DNA from: a bacterium
GTDB lineage: Bacteria; JACRDZ01; JAJRWM01
Reading direction: 5' to 3'
Assembly: GCA_024276815.1 (NCBI GenBank)
Contig: JAJRWM010000072.1
Location: 1 to 29,240 of the forward strand
DNA length: 29,240 nucleotides
The notes beneath the pieces are model-generated. The model did no database searches, was not told the origin of the DNA, and saw only the letters and a list, made by a program, of their open reading frames with translations. Shown piece by piece: positions 13,711-20,816 of this stretch; the stretch's first letter is position 1; the number at the start of each line of letters is the position of its first letter. A program made the position numbers and the translations under genes.

Positions 13711-14771
13711 AAGGGTCTGTTTTGGTCGCTATGAGCGGGGGGGTGGACTCGGCGGCGACCGCCTACCTTTTGCAACAGGCCGGTTATGAGGTCAGCGGCG
13801 CTCATATCAAAGTAATTAATGAAAAAATCGTCGGTTCGGCCGGGTCTAAGAGTTGCTGTTCTTTGTCCGACCAGGTCGCGGCGAGACAGACCTGCGCTCA
13901 GTTGGGTATTTTGTTCCATGTCTTTAACTGGGAGAATGAATTCAGGGAAAAAGTTTATAATTACTTTATTGCCGAGTATTTAAAGGGCCGAACCCCCAAT
14001 CCTTGTATCCTTTGCAACCAGGAGATAAAGTTCGGTCTTTTACTGGCGAGGGCCAGGGAGATGGGGTTTGACTGGATCGCGACCGGTCATTATGTGCGGA
14101 AAGAAGTGTTGCCGGACGGTTCCTGGCGGCTGTTACGGGGGGTCGATCCGGTCAAGGATCAGAGTTACGTGCTTTCCTGTCTGAACGCGGAACAACTTTC
14201 AGCGGCGCTATTCCCGGTTGGCGGCTATACGAAACCTGAAATACGCCAGTTGATGGCCAAAGCCGGTTTAATCGTCGCGGAAAAGCCGGAAAGCCAGGAA
14301 ATATGCTTCATTCCTGATAATGATTATCGGGGTTTTTTAAAACGGGAGGCGCCGCGGGTGGTCGCTCCCGGTCCGATTAAGGATACCTCGGGAAAAATTC
14401 TGGGCCGGCATAACGGCGTCGCTTTTTATACCATCGGGCAGCGGAAGGGGCTGAATATAGCGGTTGGCCATCCTTTATACGTTAAGCGGATTGACATGGC
14501 TACTCGTAGTGTCATAGTCGCCCGGGATGAAGAAGTTTTCTCCTCTGTTTTATCGGCTCATGATCCCTTGTGGCTTATAGACTTGAAGGATAATGAAATG
14601 GATGTTAAAGTACAGATTCGGCACCGTCACCAGGCGGCCGCGGCGAAGCTCAGGATTTTGCCGGCCGGCGTCGAAGTAGAGTTCGAACGGGCGCAGAGGG
14701 GGGTGACTCCTGGTCAGAGAGTGGCGTTTTACCGGGAGGAACAGTTAATTGGCGGAGCCTGGATTGATTAA
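13707..14771 (+). CDS. mnmA: tRNA-specific 2-thiouridylase MnmA
   Basis: MnmA thiolates uridine 34 of Lys, Glu and Gln tRNAs using ATP and persulfide sulfur. The 354-residue protein has the PP-loop MSGGVDSAATAY (residues 9-20), the catalytic pair Cys100 in TPNPCILCNQEIKF and Cys200 in SQEICFIPD, GHYVR, and the C-terminal barrel starting YTIGQRKGL. Length is normal. A CC pair at residues 50-51 is extra. It overlaps larE by ATGA, so translation is coupled. The usual cysteine desulfurase partner is not next to it, which makes LarE the nearest sulfur-chemistry partner. Confidence 0.96.
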   Translation: MKGSVLVAMSGGVDSAATAYLLQQAGYEVSGAHIKVINEKIVGSAGSKSCCSLSDQVAARQTCAQLGILFHVFNWENEFREKVYNYFIAEYLKGRTPNPCILCNQEIKFGLLLARAREMGFDWIATGHYVRKEVLPDGSWRLLRGVDPVKDQSYVLSCLNAEQLSAALFPVGGYTKPEIRQLMAKAGLIVAEKPESQEICFIPDNDYRGFLKREAPRVVAPGPIKDTSGKILGRHNGVAFYTIGQRKGLNIAVGHPLYVKRIDMATRSVIVARDEEVFSSVLSAHDPLWLIDLKDNEMDVKVQIRHRHQAAAAKLRILPAGVEVEFERAQRGVTPGQRVAFYREEQLIGGAWID

Positions 14772-15091
14772 GGTGTGTTACGATTCAAACCTAAGGCTTC
14801 TCCAAGTTAAAGTTTTAGTTCTTTAATTACAGACGAAACAACATCGTCGATAAATATCGCAACGATAGATATGGGGGAAGGTGCCGGAAAGAAGCATGAT
14901 GCTTCACCCAATTCGCCTTCGCGGGCCGGTGGGCCTGTTTAATATCGCTTAGCGAGAGAACTGTTTCTCGAGTGAATACTAAAGAGCCGAAGGCAAGAAT
15001 CCTCAAACTGTAAGTTTGAAAAAGGGGTTCCCGAGGTTCTTGTTTTGCCGGATCATTTGAACGTTAAGTGCTTTAGAAAGGATACTGTGTT
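14772..15091. other. 320-bp intergenic region filled by repeat copy R2
   Basis: It separates mnmA from the ferredoxin gene. Apart from the repeat described separately it holds a GAAGCA-TGA-TGCTTC hairpin (near 14891-14905) and the ribosome site AAAGGA of the next gene. I see no obvious T-tract terminator and no firm promoter. Confidence 0.6.
14809..15048 (+). repeat. Dispersed hairpin repeat, copy R2
   Basis: The left part has TTAAAGTTTTAG and GGGGGAAGG (near 14873). The core follows: H1 GAGAA-CTGT-TTCTC (14956-14969), H2 GCCGAAGGC (14986-14994) and H3 CAAACTGTAAGTTTG (15004-15018). The right end GGGGTTCCCGAGG plus TTCTTGTTTTGC (15024-15048) matches copy R5 (26908-26932) at 23 of 25 positions. 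Relative to R1, both H1 and H3 stems have changed on both sides so that pairing is kept. Confidence 0.8.
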
Positions 15092-15496
15092 GTGAAGAAA
15101 AGACTGGTCTTGAAATTCTCGCCGGATATTGTTGAGACTCCGTTAACCTATCACCTGGTAAAAGATTACGATTTGATTGTCAATATTTTAAAGGCCCGGG
15201 TTGCTCCTAACGAGGTCGGGGTGCTGGCGATTGCCGTGGAGGGTACGGAAGAAAATATAGCCGGGAGCGAGCGTTTCCTGAAAGAAAGCGGCGTTGAGGT
15301 GAAGCTGTGGCGGGAGATGATTGTTCGCGATGAGGATCGCTGTACCCATTGCGGAGCCTGTACGGCGGTTTGCAGCGCCAAGGCGTTATATCTGGACAGG
15401 AAAACCTGGCGGGTGGAATTTGACGAGGGAAAATGTATCGCCTGTGAATTTTGCGTAAGCGGCTGCCCGTCGCGGGCGATCAAGGTTTTAATCTAG
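15092..15496 (+). CDS. NIL-domain ferredoxin with two [4Fe-4S] clusters
   Basis: Residues 1-78 form a NIL domain, the small ACT-like ligand-binding fold first seen at the C-terminus of MetN methionine transporters. Residues 84-134 hold two cluster motifs, CTHCGACTAVC and CIACEFCVSGCP, each CxxCxxCxxxC. NIL-ferredoxins are common in anaerobes and are often found near methionine or homocysteine-forming genes, so a role in sulfur amino acid chemistry is possible but not shown here. It starts at GTG 15092 with AAAGGA nine bases upstream and is followed after 12 bases by signal peptidase I, probably cotranscribed. Confidence 0.88.
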   Translation: MKKRLVLKFSPDIVETPLTYHLVKDYDLIVNILKARVAPNEVGVLAIAVEGTEENIAGSERFLKESGVEVKLWREMIVRDEDRCTHCGACTAVCSAKALYLDRKTWRVEFDEGKCIACEFCVSGCPSRAIKVLI

Positions 15497-15508
15497 GAGT
15501 TGAGTATC

Positions 15509-16114
15509 GTGAATGGGTTGTTTGCGCCAGCAAGTCTGATAATAGCGGTAATAGTGATAGCTTCACTGGTTTACGCGATAAAATTATATAGAGAAGGCCG
15601 CTTGCTTCAGGAGACGGTTGAAATGCTCAAGACCATTGTTTTAGCGGCGATCCTGGCGTTAATTATCCGCTCACACATTGTTGAGGCCTACCAGATACCG
15701 TCTTCCTCGATGGTGCCGACCCTGAAGATCGGCGACCGGCTGATTGTCAACAAGTTTATCTATCAGTTTAAAGAGCCGAAGAATTTCGATATTGTGGTTT
15801 TTCAGCCGCCTCCCGAAGTTTCTGACGACAAGATATTTATTAAGAGGCTGATTGGTTTGCCGGGCGATATTGTTGAGGTTCGGAATTCTAAATTATATTT
15901 AAACGGCAAGTTGATAAACGAGAGTTATCTGAATGGTCCGATGAATTATACCATGCCGCCGATAAGGGTTCCGAAGGACAAGCTCTTTGTCATGGGCGAC
16001 AATCGTAACCGTAGCTTTGACAGTCATCTCTGGGGGATGCTTCCGGAAAGGAACCTGTTGGGCAAGGCTGTAATGCGTTACTATCCTTTTAATCATGTCG
16101 GCATATTAAAATAA
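15509..16114 (+). CDS. lepB: Signal peptidase I
   Basis: This membrane serine protease removes signal peptides from exported proteins. The protein is 201 residues from GTG 15509, nine bases after AGGAG; the TTG at 15500 abuts the ribosome site. Two hydrophobic segments (about 8-25 and 41-55) precede the catalytic domain. Box B is PSSSMVPTL with the nucleophile Ser67, box D is FIKRLIGLPGD with general base Lys112, and box E is GDNRNRSFDSHLWG. All match the family. It sits between the NIL ferredoxin and a permease with short gaps, an arrangement that does not suggest a special substrate. Confidence 0.95.
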   Translation: MNGLFAPASLIIAVIVIASLVYAIKLYREGRLLQETVEMLKTIVLAAILALIIRSHIVEAYQIPSSSMVPTLKIGDRLIVNKFIYQFKEPKNFDIVVFQPPPEVSDDKIFIKRLIGLPGDIVEVRNSKLYLNGKLINESYLNGPMNYTMPPIRVPKDKLFVMGDNRNRSFDSHLWGMLPERNLLGKAVMRYYPFNHVGILK

Positions 16115-16128
16115 CAAGGCGGCGTTAT

Positions 16129-17205
16129 GTGATGGTAGCGGCTTTATTGGGTATCTCAAGGGAAACGCTTCGCTTTTTTATCATATCCAGTCCCTACCTG
16201 TTGTTTGGTTTTTTGGTAGCCGGTATCTTGTACGTTTGTTTTTCCCGGGACAGGGTTTTCAGGCATCTGGGCGGAAACAACTGGGTGAGCGTGCTGAAGG
16301 CGGCTGTCTTCGGTATCCCTTTACCCCTTTGTTCGTGCGGAGTTATCCCCACGGCGCTTTCCATGCGGCGGCAGGGAGCTTCGATAGGGGCGACGCTGTC
16401 CTTTCTGATCTCGACCCCGGAAACGGGCGTTGATTCCATCTCGATAACCTACGCTTTGATGGATCCCATTTTTACGATATTCAGACCGCTTTCAGCGTTT
16501 ATAACCGCTGTTCTCACCGGCGGATTGGCGAATCTGGTTCACGAGCGGTCTGACTACCAGATTGGCGAGAACAACTGTAATATCTGCGGTCTTTTTCTTG
16601 AGGATGGTCATAAGCATACTTTGGGCGAGAAAATAACCAAAGCGTTCAGCTACGCTTACGGGGAGTTTTTAGGAGATATTGCCAAATGGTTGTTAGTTGG
16701 TTTTATCCTGGCCGGGGTATTATCGTATTATATCCCTGATAATTTTTTCCAGGAGTATCTGGGAGCGGGATTTTTCTCGATGATAGTGATGTTGGCGGTT
16801 GGTATTCCCCTTTATATCTGCGCGACCTCAACCACGCCCATCGCGGCGACCTTGCTCTTGAAAGGGTTGAACCCGGGCGCGGTGCTGGTTTTCATGCTGA
16901 GCGGCCCCGCGACCAATATCGCGACAATTACCATGGTTTTCAAATATCTGGGTCACAAAGCCGCCGTCATCTACTTGTGCAGTATCGCTTTTATTTCGAT
17001 TTTAATGGGGTATGCCCTCAATTATTTGTACCGGGTTCTGGATATTACGCCGTTGGCTTCTATTGGTCAGGTTCCGGAATTTTTCCCTGAGATTGTTTTA
17101 AATATCTCAGCGATAATCTTGGGCCTGCTAATATTATACGCGTTATACCGTGGCTACACTCATAAGCTGGAATGTGCTCATGACAAAACATGTTCCTGTC
17201 GATAA
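16129..17205 (+). CDS. Permease of the ArsP/SO_0444 (DUF318) family
   Basis: The 358-residue protein has about eight to ten membrane segments. The motif GIPLPLCSCGVIPTALS near residues 62-78 and the second-half repeat GIPLYICATSTTPIAATLLLKG are diagnostic of the DUF318 permeases, which export organoarsenicals (ArsP) or copper/zinc (SO_0444). A soluble loop has CNICGLFLEDGHKHT, and the C-terminus HKLECAHDKTCSCR is Cys/His-rich, so soft-metal binding is likely. There is no ArsR-type regulator or arsenic gene nearby, so the substrate is undecided. Start is GTG 16129 or the adjacent ATG 16132. Confidence 0.88.
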   Translation: MMVAALLGISRETLRFFIISSPYLLFGFLVAGILYVCFSRDRVFRHLGGNNWVSVLKAAVFGIPLPLCSCGVIPTALSMRRQGASIGATLSFLISTPETGVDSISITYALMDPIFTIFRPLSAFITAVLTGGLANLVHERSDYQIGENNCNICGLFLEDGHKHTLGEKITKAFSYAYGEFLGDIAKWLLVGFILAGVLSYYIPDNFFQEYLGAGFFSMIVMLAVGIPLYICATSTTPIAATLLLKGLNPGAVLVFMLSGPATNIATITMVFKYLGHKAAVIYLCSIAFISILMGYALNYLYRVLDITPLASIGQVPEFFPEIVLNISAIILGLLILYALYRGYTHKLECAHDKTCSCR

Positions 17206-17227
17206 TGTCTGGAAGGTGACTAATTGG

Positions 17228-17257
17228 TTTACTTTAACCGTAAATTTGTGATATTAT
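17228..17257 (+). promoter_or_regulatory. Candidate sigma-70 promoter of the lytic transglycosylase
   Basis: TTTACT (17228-17233), an 18-base spacer and TATTAT (17252-17257, five of six matches to TATAAT) lie about 45 bases before the mltD start. The 94-base gap after the permease is long enough for an independent promoter. Confidence 0.4.
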
Positions 17258-17299
17258 CACGCAGGTGGGCGGTCAATAAATGTTAGGTAATTGGGGCGA

Positions 17300-18850
17300 A
17301 TGAAACTAATTAAATCAAGTAATTTTGTTTTTATATTTTGGGTGTTGTTTTTAGTAGTTGGTTTGCGGATCCTGGTTGCGGCTGATTCCCGGGGCGCTGT
17401 ACAGCCTGATTCATCTCTGGATCAATTCGAGGATCTGGACAAGGATGTGAAAAAGCCCGACCTGGACGTGCTCGCTTTGGCCAAGCAGCGTTACCTGACC
17501 GCTCTTGAATATTATGAGGACGGTAATTCTGTTAAGGCCGAGGAAGAATTTAACAAGGTTTTATGGTATCTGACTCAGGCCCGGCTGGACGTCAAGGATC
17601 ATTATAAGCTTTCTCTGATTTACCGAAGTCTGTTCAAAAAAATCAAGCCGCGGGTTATCGACCAAACCGCTCTAAGGCAAATCATTCCCCCGATTGATAC
17701 GGATATAAATATTATCATTACGCCGGAAGTGAACGAAATGATAAAAGTCTATCGGACGAAAAGGTCGGCTGAGATGAGAGGCGGATTATCCCGTTCCAAA
17801 AAGTATCTCCCGATGATCCGGAAAATATTCAGGGAAGAGAAAATACCCACGGATCTGGCCTATATGGCTTTAATTGAGAGCACCTTTCGTCCCAAGATTG
17901 CCTCCCGTGCCGGGGCGCAGGGGATGTGGCAGTTTATGCGGGCCACCGGTAAGGTCTATGGTTTGAGGGTCGACAAGTGGGTTGACGAGCGCAACGATCC
18001 GGAAAAATCCACCCGGGCGGCGGCGAAATACGTCAAGAGTCTGTATGAAATGCTGGGTTCCTGGTTGCTGGTTCAGGCCGGTTACAATGGCGGCGAGTAC
18101 CGGGTTCAGCGGGCCATCACCAAAGCCCGTTCCCGTGATTTCTGGGAACTGGCCAAGAAGCGTTATTTGCCTTACGAGACACGTTATTACGTTTATAGCT
18201 TTATGGCGGCCGTGATTATCGCCAAGAATCCGGAAATGTATGGTTTTAACGATATCGAATATGAGCCTGAGGTGAAGACGGAGAGAGTTAATGTGAAGGA
18301 TTGTATTGACCTGAACGTGCTTGCCAAGGCAGCGGGGCTTACTTTTGACGAATTAAAAAAACTGAATCCGGCCTTGAAATCATGGTGTACTCCGCCCAAT
18401 TATCCTGAATTCGAGTTGGTCCTTCCGGCTGGAACCAAAGAAGAGTTTTTAGCCAAGCTGGAAAAAATACCGGCGAGTGAGCGCCTAAGATGGCGCACGC
18501 ATCGAGTCAGGAAAGGGGAGACCCTTTCGGTAATCGCTCAGAGATATAACGCCACTGTCCGTTCGATCATGAAGGCCAGCCGTCTGCGTAACGCTCATAG
18601 GTTGAGTATTGGCCAGGTTTTAAACATTCCCATTGGCCCGGAAGGATATGTCCCGACCGGGGCTTATCCGTCAGGCGGCGGTGGAAACGGCAAACGAAAA
18701 GTATCATACCGGGTCAGGAAGGGTGATACTTTAAGCCGGATCGCCAGGATCTACGGTGTTCTGGTTAACGATGTCCGCCGTTGGAACAACATGTCCGCGT
18801 CCCGCTATATTTATCCTGGTGAATCGTTAACGATTTACGCGACAAATTAA
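17300..18850 (+). CDS. mltD: MltD-like membrane-bound lytic murein transglycosylase
   Basis: It cleaves peptidoglycan between MurNAc and GlcNAc with 1,6-anhydro product, in the periplasm. The 516 residues comprise a signal or anchor segment (about 9-27) and a charged helical linker. The family 1D SLT domain (about 165-310) has catalytic Glu193 in MALIESTFRP, GAQGMWQFM and AGYNGGEYRVQRA. A degenerate LysM-like stretch (329-376) and two good LysM repeats (401-444 and 470-513, RVRKGETLS and RVRKGDTLS) bind glycan. There is no lipobox Cys. ATG 17300 is preferred; TTG 17291 adds three residues. The methyltransferase and MazG genes follow with small gaps. Confidence 0.93.
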   Translation: MKLIKSSNFVFIFWVLFLVVGLRILVAADSRGAVQPDSSLDQFEDLDKDVKKPDLDVLALAKQRYLTALEYYEDGNSVKAEEEFNKVLWYLTQARLDVKDHYKLSLIYRSLFKKIKPRVIDQTALRQIIPPIDTDINIIITPEVNEMIKVYRTKRSAEMRGGLSRSKKYLPMIRKIFREEKIPTDLAYMALIESTFRPKIASRAGAQGMWQFMRATGKVYGLRVDKWVDERNDPEKSTRAAAKYVKSLYEMLGSWLLVQAGYNGGEYRVQRAITKARSRDFWELAKKRYLPYETRYYVYSFMAAVIIAKNPEMYGFNDIEYEPEVKTERVNVKDCIDLNVLAKAAGLTFDELKKLNPALKSWCTPPNYPEFELVLPAGTKEEFLAKLEKIPASERLRWRTHRVRKGETLSVIAQRYNATVRSIMKASRLRNAHRLSIGQVLNIPIGPEGYVPTGAYPSGGGGNGKRKVSYRVRKGDTLSRIARIYGVLVNDVRRWNNMSASRYIYPGESLTIYATN

Positions 18851-18867
18851 ACCCTCAGGTCAGGAAT

Positions 18868-19800
18868 ATGTCTCAAAGCAGTGACGATGTCAGGAAACGC
18901 ATTGGTCGGGCTTGGGATAAAGAATTGCTCGCTGAAAAGCCAAAGAGAGTCCGTTGGTGGGAAAGTCCCTTGATTATGGAACATGTCAATCGGCTTACTT
19001 CCGGCGAGCCTGGCCAGAAAGAAATCGGTCGGGGTTTGGCGGAGTTAGTTAAGCGCAGGGTTGCTGGCCGGGTTTTCCAAAAAGGCGTTTCTGTTGGTTG
19101 CGGAGTTGGCTTCAAGGAAATGCGTTTTATCAGGGACGGTATTGTCGAGTCCTTCGAACTTTTCGAGTTTTCCGAAGAGCGGATAAGAAAAGGGCGAGAG
19201 ATAGCGAGAAGTTTGGGCGTTGCTGATTCTGTCAATTTTCGCAACGAAGACGCTTTCGAGGCGATCAAAGAGTCCTCGGTGGATTTCGTTCACTGGAACA
19301 ATTCTCTTCATCACATGCTGGATATTGATTCAGCGCTTCAGTGGAGCCGCAAGGTTCTGAAAAAAGGCGGTTTGTTTTACCTTGATGATTTTGTCGGGCC
19401 GTCGCGTTTTCAGTGGTCGGATGAGAGTTTGGCTTTAGCGACCAGGATTCGTTCGCTTTTGCCGGAAAAATATCTTCGTAGTCCCTATAATCCCAAGCAG
19501 TTCCTGGATAGAATTGTCGAGCGGCCTGATCCGCGGGAGATAGCCAAATCAGATCCGTCGGAAGCCGCTCAGTCCTCGCTCATCCTGGAGTGTGTCCGCC
19601 GCTATTTTCCGCAGGCGGAAATAACTTTGTGCGGTGGGACAGTGTATCACCTGACCCTGACGGATGTTTTGTTCAACCTGGACGAGGATAATGAATACGA
19701 CCGGGCGTTGTTGGAATTATTACTTTTAATTGACGAGTTAACCATAAAAGTTTCGCAATATGATAACCACTACGCCAGCGCGCTGGCCTGGAAAGATTAA
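18868..19800 (+). CDS. Class I SAM-dependent methyltransferase, substrate unknown
   Basis: The protein is 310 residues. Motif I is VSVGCGVGFKEM (about residues 74-85), followed by an acidic strand end (ELFEFSEE), EDAFEAI and FVHWNNSLHHM, the order of a class I methyltransferase of the Methyltransf_11/23 type. The post-motif region KVLKKGGLFYLDDFVGPSRFQW continues the fold. An N-terminal segment RVRWWESPLIMEHVNRL is typical of methyltransferases found in surface-polysaccharide clusters. It lies 17 bp after mltD, with AGGA before ATG 18868. Since a GT-C glycosyltransferase lies downstream, a glycan substrate is a guess only. Confidence 0.8.
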   Translation: MSQSSDDVRKRIGRAWDKELLAEKPKRVRWWESPLIMEHVNRLTSGEPGQKEIGRGLAELVKRRVAGRVFQKGVSVGCGVGFKEMRFIRDGIVESFELFEFSEERIRKGREIARSLGVADSVNFRNEDAFEAIKESSVDFVHWNNSLHHMLDIDSALQWSRKVLKKGGLFYLDDFVGPSRFQWSDESLALATRIRSLLPEKYLRSPYNPKQFLDRIVERPDPREIAKSDPSEAAQSSLILECVRRYFPQAEITLCGGTVYHLTLTDVLFNLDEDNEYDRALLELLLLIDELTIKVSQYDNHYASALAWKD

Positions 19801-19847
19801 TAATTTTAGGAGAGGTTGGCCGAACCGATTGGCTCAAAAAATGGAAT

Positions 19848-20663
19848 ATGTTAAATTTTAAGGAACAGGATTACGCGGAAGCCGGCCGGCTGTTTTGCGA
19901 GTTATTACATATTATGTCCCGGTTGCGGGGCGAGCAGGGCTGTCCCTGGGATCAAAAACAGGATCATCGTTCAATCAAGCCCTGTCTTATTGAGGAAACC
20001 TATGAGGTTGTCGAGGCGATAGAAGAGGGGAGCGCTGTCAAGCTGACGGAAGAATTGGGCGATGTTTTGCTACAGGTGGTTTTTCACGCTCAGATCGGCA
20101 AGGATGAGCAGACCTTTCAAATTACCGATGTCATAAAGACTCTGAACGAAAAGCTGGTTCGCCGTCATCCTCATGTTTTCGCTGACGTTCAGCTTGACAC
20201 GGCGGAGGCAGTCTTGGCCAACTGGGAAGCGATCAAGAAAAAGGAAAAGGGCGAGCAGCAAGACAGCTCTCTTTTACAGGGTATTCCCAAAAACATACCC
20301 GGTTTGCTCAGGGCGCACCGGATTCAGGAGAGGGTGGCCCGGGTTGGTTTTGACTGGGAGCGTATTGACGGGCTGTTCGCCAAGATTGATGAGGAACTGG
20401 AAGAGTTTAAGGCGGCTTACCGGGAGGGTGGCGAAGAGGAAATCAATGATGAACTGGGAGATTTGTTTTTTATGTTGGTCAATCTGGCCCGTTTTGTGGA
20501 AAAAGACCCGGAGAGCGCTCTGCACAGTACCATAAACAAATTTGTCAAACGATTTAATTATATCGAGCGGGCGTTGCTGGAAAAGGGCGTGGGACTGGAA
20601 GAGGCTTCACTGGAAGTAATGGAAGAACTGTGGCAAGAGGCCAAAGGCAGGCTTACAGCCTGA
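19848..20663 (+). CDS. mazG: Nucleoside triphosphate pyrophosphohydrolase MazG
   Basis: MazG hydrolyses (d)NTPs to monophosphates and pyrophosphate. The 271-residue protein has the two tandem all-alpha domains of full-length MazG. The first has CPWDQKQDHRSIKPCLIEE and EETYEVVEA...EELGDVLLQ; the second has EELEEFKAAY...NDELGDLFFM, the Mg-binding E-E-x-x-E and E/D-L-G-D motifs. ATG 19848 is used; the good AGGAGAGG lies 33 bases upstream, in front of a 12-codon TTG frame that ends just inside the mazG start. The last codons (GGC AGG CTT ACA GCC TGA) are part of repeat copy R3, so the C-terminus RLTA is repeat-encoded. Confidence 0.94.
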   Translation: MLNFKEQDYAEAGRLFCELLHIMSRLRGEQGCPWDQKQDHRSIKPCLIEETYEVVEAIEEGSAVKLTEELGDVLLQVVFHAQIGKDEQTFQITDVIKTLNEKLVRRHPHVFADVQLDTAEAVLANWEAIKKKEKGEQQDSSLLQGIPKNIPGLLRAHRIQERVARVGFDWERIDGLFAKIDEELEEFKAAYREGGEEEINDELGDLFFMLVNLARFVEKDPESALHSTINKFVKRFNYIERALLEKGVGLEEASLEVMEELWQEAKGRLTA

Positions 20664-20816
20664 AGATGCTTGCCTTCGGCACATCAAAACCGCTCGCAAG
20701 CTGTGTTGCTCTCTTGCGTATTGGTTAGATTATCGCTTTTTTCATCGCATAAAGATAGCACCTACTAAAAACTTTATCCTTGGTTTTGGTTGCACTTCGG
20801 GTTACAGGTAATTTGT
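20648..20816 (-). repeat. Dispersed hairpin repeat, copy R3 (opposite orientation)
   Basis: Read on the minus strand it has AAAGTTTTTAG (about 20776-20766), H1 GCAA-CACAGC-TTGC (20709-20696), H2 TGCCGAAGGCA (20681-20671) and H3 CAGGCTGTAAGCCTG (20662-20648). The H3 stem differs from R1 and R2 at three paired positions, all still complementary. H3 overlaps the end of mazG. The orientation is opposite to the surrounding genes, unlike R2 and R5. Confidence 0.75.

Noticed and set aside
19816-19854. 12-codon TTG frame behind AGGAGAGG that ends inside the mazG start, as a leader peptide
   Set aside because: The ribosome site is only about three bases from the TTG, the peptide has no regulatory feature, and chance is a simpler explanation. 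It could still help couple mazG translation.
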